DNA from: Edaphobacter sp.
Lineage (GTDB): Bacteria; Acidobacteriota; Terriglobia; Terriglobales; Acidobacteriaceae
Reading direction: 5' to 3'
NCBI GenBank assembly: GCA_025462645.1
Contig: JAOAPB010000067.1
Coordinates: 1-64,000 of the forward strand
DNA: 64,000 bases
Shown here: positions 56,476 to 64,000 of the stretch, one piece after another
How the letters are laid out: each line of letters opens with the position of its first letter
How positions within the stretch are numbered: position 1 is the first letter of the stretch
Made by a program: the position numbers and the translations under genes
Notes under the pieces: model-generated
What the model saw: only the letters and a program-made list of their open reading frames with translations
What the model was told of the DNA's origin: nothing
The model's database searches: none

Positions 56476-59400
56476 GTGCTCTTACCCAGGTCTGGAGGTC
56501 TACGGGAAGTTCGGCTATTGATGTCTCAATCTCCATACCTTCCATGGCTTTCATTACAAAGCCCGCGCGCCCATCGGCCCAGCCTTCCGTTAAGAAATCT
56601 TGCACTATAGAACCAGGGGCCCAAGTATCGTTTGTAGCGTCTTCCAAAAGTGCGTGCATACCTCGCAGCTGAGTATAAGCATCGCGCCACTCGATGTTGC
56701 CGCGAGGTATAAATTGGATCACGTTTGCTGCCCCAGAAGCGCGGGCGCTACTTCCGATCAGGCGTTGCCAAGTTTTTAGATCTGTGCCGGAGAGTCGAGA
56801 GGTAATTAGTTGGGGATTCAAAGCGTAGAGCGCAGCCAGGCGAACTCGTGCTGCCGATGTTGGCCCTGACAGCTGCTTGAGAATTGCTGCAAGCTGAAGC
56901 TGAACTGAAATGCTGTTGTAGTTTGGCATAGCCCAGACATCGTTGGGCAAAGTGGAAGGGTCGGCAAACGGCGAGTGTTCGACAGAAGTGCTCTCGATGC
57001 CTTCGAACAGCGGACCAGCCCCCAGAAGGAAATTCTGGTCGGAGAGGTTCCGTTGGCCAATGGTCATGGATTGCACGGCACTCTGCGGCGGAGCGACGTA
57101 TGGCTGCGGGCAGGACAGTTCGCCACGCTCCATTCGGTCCCAAGCGTCGAGTACAAGGCGCCGGGTGCGGTACTCCTTGTGGAGCTTCAACTCCTTTTCC
57201 TTGAACACGCGGAAAGTCTCGCTTGGGTAGTCGGCACCCATCACATCGGCAGGGTCGAGGATGTAGCGAAGCTCGTCGAGGGTGAGGCCGTAGGCGTGCG
57301 CATACCAAGCGTCGATTTCGGCACGAAGGGTCGCTCTAAGCACGTCGTCCCATGCGAATGGTGGACCGTCATAGCCGAGATCATGCGCGAATGGTGACAT
57401 CGAATGGCTTGTGTAGGTCAATTCCAAGACCCGAGGAACCAAGAAATCTAAAGCCGTCTGATCGAAATAGGAAGGCGGTAGCACGGGCAACTGTTCCATG
57501 ATGAAAAATGTGAGATGAGTTCCACCGATCTTCTGCCGTGCCACATAGTCGCAAATTAAGGAACACAGAGTGCCGAGTAGAGCAGCAGCTAGAGGGGCCG
57601 AGACCGTGTCCTCTAAGAGGATGAGGGACAGATTGTGTCCAACTGCAGTCGCAGGCAGAGCACACGCGACAATAGTTCGCTCGTTTGTTGCATTTGTTAT
57701 GTCTCGAAAGCCTAGAAACCATCCAAACTGATATCCGCCGGCTGAGGCAGCTGCCTGTACTGTTCGCTCATGTACCCAGTAGCGTGGATTTATCTCCAAG
57801 CTTGAATCACTCTTCTCTTGCACTGTGAGATCTCGGCTTTCGTCGTCCTCATATGTTGCCCATCGGTGATCGAATTGGTGAATCAGCTTGGCCTCATACA
57901 ACGGAAGATGATATCCAGGGCTATCGTCTCCTTCAATCAGGCTTTCATAGATGATCCACTGGTTCCCGGACACTTCTGCATTGGACGCTTTCTCGAATTC
58001 AGCGCGGCTTCCGAAGAGTTCAGAATCGGTGGTCATATTGAACAATCCCTGGCGAAAGCGAAACTTCCAGACATCCTTGCCGGAACTTTCACGGATCAGT
58101 ATGGGTACACGTTCGTATATTTTCTCAGTGAGCAAGGCATCCGCCTTGGAACGAAATACCGGAGAGGTCTGAGTCCGTGGGTTGATGAGTGCCACTTGAG
58201 ATCCGGAGAATCTGAAGTGACGCTCTTGTTCGTCTAGCTGCTCCACCCTCCGCATGAAAAACGCAAAATCTGTGGTGCTGTTGTTTGTTGGAGCCGTAAT
58301 GAAGAGGCAGAATTGGAAGGCGTGATGAACCGCGGGAAAAATGAATTCTTCGTTTTCAAAGGAAAAGACTTCGGTCAGCCGCTCTCGATTCACCATGTGG
58401 CTGAAGAAAGCTGCGGTGCCGGCATCTGTAACGATGCCCCTTGGAAAGATTCCTCCCGAGTGACCCTTTGCTCCTCCCAGGTTCAAAAAAAGTTCAGCGA
58501 ATAGTGCATAAGTATTGGTTTTTCCTTTTGCAGTTAGTTCAAAACGACCGGAACCGCGAACGAATTCGTTGCCTGCTTCAAATCTTCGCTTCTCGACCTC
58601 GAATGCTGCGAATACAGCTGGCTGAGTTTCTCGAAGTGCGGCGATGGCTTTTTTTCGCGCAGCGCCTGACATTTCCGCAATCTCCGGTGCCCGCTTAGCA
58701 AAATACTCTTCCTCTCCAAGTTGCATGACCTCCCATGGAGGATTGCCGAGTACCGCGTCGAATCCTCCTGAGGCGAGAATGTCGGGGAATTCCAGCGCCC
58801 AATGAAACGCACGCGCAGTGGAGGCAAGTTCGCGAGCAGTTCCCAGTCGCGGACCGTACACGGTGCCTGCGCTCATAGCGGTATGTACATCCGCCGTTGT
58901 CGGGATCAAGCTATTGTCTTCGTGACGTGCGGTTTCTTGTGTCTTGAGCGACAAAAATGCGGCGATGTACAGATCAGCGGCCTGGGCAATATTCTGCAGG
59001 CGGGGGTCGTGAGACGCCGAGTCGAAACGTTCCCGCTTGGCATTGATTTCCGCAACAGTATCCTCCGGCAGTTGGCGTACCGCGCGCAGCGACTGTGCCA
59101 GCTTTGGCAGTGCGAGCGTGTCAGACGTCCCGGACAGCCTCATGCGTATCTGGCCCTTGATCTCGTCTCGATTCTTTTTGCTGAAGTCTTTCGCAACCGT
59201 CTTGTCGTCGCCGATGAGCGGCTTATAAGCCGCGTCGGGAATCCCTTTGCTCAGGACATCGATGGTGAAAATGCCGAGAAGGGAGTCTCCGAGCCGGATG
59301 TTGGCATCGAGGAATCCGAGCGGTTTGCCGGGTTCCACGGTTTCGATCCATAGGGCAACTTTCGTGAGTTCGACGGCCATGGGATTGCGATCAACACCGT

Positions 59401-61033
59401 GGATGCAGGAACGAACAACATCGCGCAAGGCGGCGAGACGCTGCTGCTCGGTATGAATGTCGCCGTGGCGGATGCGCACAACCCGCTTGGCTACGCGACG
59501 CGCAGCGGCGAGAAGGAAATGGCCGGAACCGCAGGCAGGATCGATGACCGTGACTCCAAGCAGACCACGGACAGGGTCTTCCGACTCGCTTTCGATCCGG
59601 TCGAGAACGGGGTCGAGTGCGCTATCGAGCAGTACCTGTACGAGAGAGTCCGGCGTGTAGTAGCTGCCGCTTGTCTTACGGGCGTTGCCCTTAGTCTGTG
59701 CACCTTCCGCGAATTTAAACTCCCGACCGTCGCTGCTGAGGCGCGGTGTAAGTTCGAGCAGGCTTTCGTACACGGAGCCGAGCTCTTCGGTCTCCATGTC
59801 CCGCCAGTTGACCGGCATCAAAAGCCCTTCGTCCCGAAGCCACGCCAGGCGGAAGATGGCCTCCATTAAGAAGCGATTAGATATGTGAATACGATCCAAC
59901 TTAGGTGTTGCCGAGGCAGCGAAGATACCGCCGAGCGCCGGGAGACCGAGCCGTGGTTCTCCGTTCGCTAGGGCACCGAAGGTAACGCGGAGACCCGACC
60001 AACGGTCGTGGAAGTTATCCCATCCACTCCGTCTAATCGCTCTGTCGCGCAAAGCTCCCAGCGAGTAGCCTTGGGCATACAGCTTGCGCTGCTCTTCGGA
60101 AGCATTCGGGATGTGCAGTAGGTTACGATCCTCCGCAGCGAGCAAGAAGATCAACTTATAGACAAGTCGCAACAGTTGGCGAAAGTATTCGTCGATTGGC
60201 CAAGTGCCTTCCCGCAGCCGCAAACTTAACTCTGTGTTCGCGGGATTCGTCAGGAAGCCGGTGCCAAGTGCAAGCAGGGCGGCTTCCACGCCATCGCGAA
60301 GGCGATCGCGGGCTGCCAAGCCTTCCTTGCTGCCGGACTCGCGCCAGCGTTCCAGCGGCGAGTCCACGGGCAGCGCACCGAGACGACCAAAACGGCTTAC
60401 GTGAAGCACGAGCCAAAGTGCCGAGAAGCCCGCGTAGTCTTCGGCCTCAAAGATCTGACGAAGGTCAGCTTCGAGATAGGCCGGGCGGGTCAGGCTTTCG
60501 TTGTCGCGCAGCAGGCGTAGTGATTCACCATTCGTACAGAGTCCCCATACGGCTCCTTCGTCCGCGTTCAACCAATCCTGCAAAGCTGAAGCAGCGGAGC
60601 GGCGGCGATCCTGCGAAAGTGAATTGCTGGCGTGATCGAGACCGTCGGATGGTGGGACGACAACAACTGGGACACGACCACCTAGGGCTTCTAGCGTTAC
60701 CGGGAAACGCCTGTCGTTGCGGAACTTCGGAGTCTTGACAGCCTGAATGTCGGAAAAGCCAAAGACTACGCGAAGAAGCTGCTCAGTGAACTCGATCGTT
60801 TTGTGACGTGCAGGGGTATTTGAGGCATGAAGATCACGGAAGAGAGCCTGTCCGATGCGGAAATAACGGGCGGTTTCGTCTCGAAGCGTCAGACCCTTCG
60901 GGATACTGTAGTCGGCATCGGTTTGCTCCTCAGCCTTGCGTTCAGCGACCGCCGCGAACTTCGCGGAAGACAGGAGCGATCCTTCAAGAGTGATAGCGTC
61001 GAAACTCAGGGTGGACTTGCGAACACGCGCCAT
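56465..61033 (-). CDS. Large Eco57I/PglX/DrmMI-like N6-adenine DNA methyltransferase
   Basis: Motif I VTVIDPACGSGHFLLAAARRVA; motif IV GFDAVLGNPPWEVMQLGEEEYF; 1522 aa with extended C-terminal region. Confidence 0.92.
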   Translation of the reverse strand: MARVRKSTLSFDAITLEGSLLSSAKFAAVAERKAEEQTDADYSIPKGLTLRDETARYFRIGQALFRDLHASNTPARHKTIEFTEQLLRVVFGFSDIQAVKTPKFRNDRRFPVTLEALGGRVPVVVVPPSDGLDHASNSLSQDRRRSAASALQDWLNADEGAVWGLCTNGESLRLLRDNESLTRPAYLEADLRQIFEAEDYAGFSALWLVLHVSRFGRLGALPVDSPLERWRESGSKEGLAARDRLRDGVEAALLALGTGFLTNPANTELSLRLREGTWPIDEYFRQLLRLVYKLIFLLAAEDRNLLHIPNASEEQRKLYAQGYSLGALRDRAIRRSGWDNFHDRWSGLRVTFGALANGEPRLGLPALGGIFAASATPKLDRIHISNRFLMEAIFRLAWLRDEGLLMPVNWRDMETEELGSVYESLLELTPRLSSDGREFKFAEGAQTKGNARKTSGSYYTPDSLVQVLLDSALDPVLDRIESESEDPVRGLLGVTVIDPACGSGHFLLAAARRVAKRVVRIRHGDIHTEQQRLAALRDVVRSCIHGVDRNPMAVELTKVALWIETVEPGKPLGFLDANIRLGDSLLGIFTIDVLSKGIPDAAYKPLIGDDKTVAKDFSKKNRDEIKGQIRMRLSGTSDTLALPKLAQSLRAVRQLPEDTVAEINAKRERFDSASHDPRLQNIAQAADLYIAAFLSLKTQETARHEDNSLIPTTADVHTAMSAGTVYGPRLGTARELASTARAFHWALEFPDILASGGFDAVLGNPPWEVMQLGEEEYFAKRAPEIAEMSGAARKKAIAALRETQPAVFAAFEVEKRRFEAGNEFVRGSGRFELTAKGKTNTYALFAELFLNLGGAKGHSGGIFPRGIVTDAGTAAFFSHMVNRERLTEVFSFENEEFIFPAVHHAFQFCLFITAPTNNSTTDFAFFMRRVEQLDEQERHFRFSGSQVALINPRTQTSPVFRSKADALLTEKIYERVPILIRESSGKDVWKFRFRQGLFNMTTDSELFGSRAEFEKASNAEVSGNQWIIYESLIEGDDSPGYHLPLYEAKLIHQFDHRWATYEDDESRDLTVQEKSDSSLEINPRYWVHERTVQAAASAGGYQFGWFLGFRDITNATNERTIVACALPATAVGHNLSLILLEDTVSAPLAAALLGTLCSLICDYVARQKIGGTHLTFFIMEQLPVLPPSYFDQTALDFLVPRVLELTYTSHSMSPFAHDLGYDGPPFAWDDVLRATLRAEIDAWYAHAYGLTLDELRYILDPADVMGADYPSETFRVFKEKELKLHKEYRTRRLVLDAWDRMERGELSCPQPYVAPPQSAVQSMTIGQRNLSDQNFLLGAGPLFEGIESTSVEHSPFADPSTLPNDVWAMPNYNSISVQLQLAAILKQLSGPTSAARVRLAALYALNPQLITSRLSGTDLKTWQRLIGSSARASGAANVIQFIPRGNIEWRDAYTQLRGMHALLEDATNDTWAPGSIVQDFLTEGWADGRAGFVMKAMEGMEIETSIAELPVDLQTWVRAHAA

Positions 61034-61035
61034 TC

Positions 61036-63807
61036 CTAGACGCCTCCCGGAATGAGCACGTACACACCGAGGACGTCTGGAGGGAGAACTGGCTCTACAG
61101 TGACGCGGGGTGCCCCAGGCATGGACGCGGTAGCCGACCGTACTCGCTCATGGTCAGCAAGCAAGATCTTCGCTCGTTGAGCGGCATAGGCGGCGATTGG
61201 ACCGCTCTCGCCTCGCATTGCTTCGATACGTGTAAGAGCCTGCCGAACGATGCGGTCCTGAGCAACTACAGCCAGGTTTTCGGTTGCAGGTGAACGGAGT
61301 AATTCGAACGCCTCATCTCCAACGTGGGTCGGAGCGTCTGCATTCCCGGTGAAGGCGAGGACGCCGGCTTCTTCGACCAGCAAGAGCTTTTCCTGACGAC
61401 CATGCACGAACAGTTTGAAACGGAGCCGCATGAGCAGAACAAAGGTTTGAGAAGACACGTCCTTGGTCGCCCAAACGCCGCAACGTCCAAGTGATCGCCC
61501 CGTGGTCTCACTTGGCTGCAGAGCGCTTTCAAGCAGGAAATCGGCCAGAGTTGAGGGAAGGGGGTGGCTGCGAACAACCACCTCGGCATTAGGGGGTGCA
61601 GGTTCCTGAAACGTGATCTTCAATGTTCCCTGTAGCCCGCGCGCAGCGAGTCGCTCTAAAACCGTTGGAGGCAAGGCTTCCAGATGCGCCAATTCGATTC
61701 CTCCGGTCAACGACTCAAGTCCGGCATTGAGCCGCCCCATAGCCCTAGCCAGAAAGCGCCGAACATCTTCAGGACCGCCCAGCAGGGTTTGCCAACGCTG
61801 CCATTCGGGGATCACTTCATCAGGACGAAGAGTGTTCTGGGCGAAAACTGCGCGTGAGCGACGCTCGCCCTCTTCGGCATCGCGCCAACGACGGTCAACT
61901 TCGTCCGTGTCCGCCGACAGTTCGATACCGAGGTCGAGGCGAAGTTGCTCAGAACGGCCTTTGCGAAGAAGCAAAGCGTTTAGAAGAGCACCCGCCACCG
62001 CTGACCGCTCTTCCGGTAGAGGTACTGTGACGCCGGTTGCTTTGCGGATGGCTTCGGCCTTGCGGAGCACAACCTGAAGAACCGCTCCGTCAATGGAACT
62101 GTCGGGAGAGTAAAGAAGCACAGATCGGACAACCTTTGATTGCCCAAAGCGATCTACGCGGCCTTCCCGTTGCTGATGCCGCGTCGGATTCCAAGAGAGG
62201 TCGTAATGCACAACGGAATCGAAGAGATGCTGGAGGTTGATACCCTCTGACAGGCAATCGGTCGCAACAAGGATGCGCTGGGGCGCGCTTCCCATAGACT
62301 CAACTCGTGCACGGCGGTCTTCGGGCGTCAGCAATCCTGTGACTGCTTCGACGCAAAGCTTGGGAAATGCCTTGCGAAGTCCAGCAGCGACATGTTCCGC
62401 CGTAGCGATGAAACGACAGAAGAGTATTGGGTTGGAGCCATCTTTGAGTAAGGGACGCAGGAGCTCTGTAATCGCATTGAGCTTTGGATCTGGAGCGGTC
62501 GTCAGAGCCTCCGCTTGTCGAACCAAAGCGGCCAGCGCTGGGTCATCAAGTACGACAGCGGCAGGCTCGACATCCAGTCCTTCGGCTTCGTCATCGTCGC
62601 AAAGCTGCTCTTCCAGAACCGCTACGTCGCTCAATCGCGTACGCAAAGCGCTATGGGCGGCGGCGGGCGAAGACCCGACACATCGCATGAGAGCAAGCGT
62701 GCTCCAGAATGCCATCCGCCTATTCCGCTTATCGCTGCCCGCGCCCTCTACGACACCGAGGCAGTAGTCCAGGACATTGTCATGAAAAGCCTGATGCGCA
62801 GGATTGAACCGGTAGGGCTTTTCTGTTGTGTCGTGGCGAGGGGGAAAGGAGCGATCTTCGCCCCAATCCTTGCTTCTAATATCGATTCGACGCCGCTGAA
62901 CAAAATGCCGCGCCAATCTACGACGAGAAGCTTCGTCTTCCAGCGAACTGCTGCTGAATTGCGGATCGAGCAACGACAAAAGGCGGCTGAATGCCTGCTC
63001 ATCACCGCTGTGAGGTGTTGCCGTCAGAAGGAGCAGGTGTCGGTTCGGATCTTCCGCAATTTTCCGAAGCAACTCAAATCGCTGCTGCCGCCCGAGGTGG
63101 GCGCCAACGCAGGAGTGTGCCTCGTCAACGATCACAAACGGAGGACATGCCCGTCCGAAGCTGTCGCGTCGCTTTTCGGCCTTAATGTAGTCCAAGCTAA
63201 CGACGGTGAATGGGTTCGCCTCGAAGAGAGTCTGTGACTGTGCTAATCCCCGTTCAAGCCGAGCTGCCGAGGCTGCTGTGACTGCCACAGCGTCAAGATC
63301 AAACTTGCTGTGCAGTTCTCCAGTCCATTGTTCAACCAGATGTGGCGGACACAAGACAGCGAACCGGTCAATTTCTCCACGATCGACGAGCTCACGCAGA
63401 ATGAGGCCCGCCTCTATGGTCTTACCGATACCTACGTCGTCCGCAATCATCAGCCGAACCGTTTGCTGGCGGAGCGCCATGAGTAACGGCACCAACTGGT
63501 ATGCTCGGGGATCGAACGCTACCCGAGCAGCCGAGCGGAATGGTCCCGCCCCTCGGCGAAGTGACAACCGCAATGCTTCGCCTAGCAACAAAGCTGCGTC
63601 TTGTGTTGCCCGGTCCTCCGCTTGCGGAAGGTCAAATTGAGCCGGAAGGACAGGATCTGCTTCGAGCATGGGGTCGATGAGTTGAACATCCAACTCGCTG
63701 CCCGTGAGCGGACGAAGGGAAAGAAGTGACTTGTCAACGGAAGGCAATGCGACCCATTCACGCCCCCGCGCCCGAACGAGGTCCCCTGGCGAAAATGTAA
63801 CGATCAC
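61036..63807 (-). CDS. SNF2/RapA-like DEAH helicase (DrmD-like)
   Basis: MIADDVGIGKTIEAGLILREL; FVIVDEAHSC; LLLTATPHSGDEQAF; ILVATDCLSEGINL; NPTRHQQREGRVDRFGQ. Confidence 0.92.
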   Translation of the reverse strand: MIVTFSPGDLVRARGREWVALPSVDKSLLSLRPLTGSELDVQLIDPMLEADPVLPAQFDLPQAEDRATQDAALLLGEALRLSLRRGAGPFRSAARVAFDPRAYQLVPLLMALRQQTVRLMIADDVGIGKTIEAGLILRELVDRGEIDRFAVLCPPHLVEQWTGELHSKFDLDAVAVTAASAARLERGLAQSQTLFEANPFTVVSLDYIKAEKRRDSFGRACPPFVIVDEAHSCVGAHLGRQQRFELLRKIAEDPNRHLLLLTATPHSGDEQAFSRLLSLLDPQFSSSSLEDEASRRRLARHFVQRRRIDIRSKDWGEDRSFPPRHDTTEKPYRFNPAHQAFHDNVLDYCLGVVEGAGSDKRNRRMAFWSTLALMRCVGSSPAAAHSALRTRLSDVAVLEEQLCDDDEAEGLDVEPAAVVLDDPALAALVRQAEALTTAPDPKLNAITELLRPLLKDGSNPILFCRFIATAEHVAAGLRKAFPKLCVEAVTGLLTPEDRRARVESMGSAPQRILVATDCLSEGINLQHLFDSVVHYDLSWNPTRHQQREGRVDRFGQSKVVRSVLLYSPDSSIDGAVLQVVLRKAEAIRKATGVTVPLPEERSAVAGALLNALLLRKGRSEQLRLDLGIELSADTDEVDRRWRDAEEGERRSRAVFAQNTLRPDEVIPEWQRWQTLLGGPEDVRRFLARAMGRLNAGLESLTGGIELAHLEALPPTVLERLAARGLQGTLKITFQEPAPPNAEVVVRSHPLPSTLADFLLESALQPSETTGRSLGRCGVWATKDVSSQTFVLLMRLRFKLFVHGRQEKLLLVEEAGVLAFTGNADAPTHVGDEAFELLRSPATENLAVVAQDRIVRQALTRIEAMRGESGPIAAYAAQRAKILLADHERVRSATASMPGAPRVTVEPVLPPDVLGVYVLIPGGV

Positions 63808-64000
63808 GCGGACACTCCTAGAGCTTCCAAGAGTTCCCTTGGGGCCTCAGTTTGGGGGCTGGCCGGCAGAACAACAACGTCAAAGGCCATATCGCTGAGC
63901 ACCTTAGCCGTCTCGCTATTGGGTGTTTCGGTAGTTGCGACCACACGATGTTCTTTCCAAACCAGCGAAAACTCAGAACCTTCAGCAAGGAGTGGCGTGC
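63804..64000 (-). CDS. C-terminus of an upstream operon gene, truncated by the window edge
   Basis: Open minus-strand frame ...EFSLVWKEHRVVATTETPNSETAKVLSDMAFDVVVLPASPQTEAPRELLEALGVSA*, stop overlaps the helicase GTG start by 4 nt. Confidence 0.7.
   Translation of the reverse strand, partial: TPLLAEGSEFSLVWKEHRVVATTETPNSETAKVLSDMAFDVVVLPASPQTEAPRELLEALGVSA

Noticed and set aside
52793-63807. Calling the cargo a canonical DISARM or BREX locus
   Set aside because: Helicase and MTase resemble drmD/drmMI, but no drmA, drmB (DUF1998), drmC (PLD), pglZ or brxC-like gene is visible in the window.

Overview
The window looks chromosomal and is probably from an Acidobacteriota/Terriglobia-type genome (inference from TonB/Oar-like receptor, TreS-maltokinase/GlgE genes and interspersed repeat peptides). 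About 1-32.6 kb is a host-like region: a decayed left edge (5'-truncated catalase plus two broken GT39-like glycosyltransferase genes), a SpoIIE phosphatase, an HtrA-like protein that seems to have lost its catalytic His and Ser, a LuxR-type regulator, three tandem cupins, metG with repeat-derived in-frame insertions, a GntR regulator and MFS transporter, a dGTPase, a TonB receptor, a rearranged GH29 fucosidase, treS-maltokinase, glgE, a sirtuin and an enolase-superfamily enzyme. At 32,675 a tRNA-Leu(CAA) is followed directly by a tyrosine integrase. From there to the window end the sequence reads as an integrative conjugative element: excisionase, LysR regulator, VirB/Trb-type T4SS, SSB, primase-like protein, RHH protein with an oriT-like inverted repeat, TrwB/TraD-like coupling protein carrying an apparent -1 frameshift, and a TrwC/MobF relaxase. 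The element then carries a compact minus-strand operon (52.8-64.0 kb, cut by the window edge): SNF2-like helicase, 1522-aa Eco57I/PglX/DrmMI-like methyltransferase, Rad50-like ATPase with a CPxC hook, HNH nuclease, and ImmA/ArdC-like metallopeptidase. This operon is the best candidate for an undescribed or hybrid anti-MGE defence system. All assignments come from reading motifs and translations; no database search was run.
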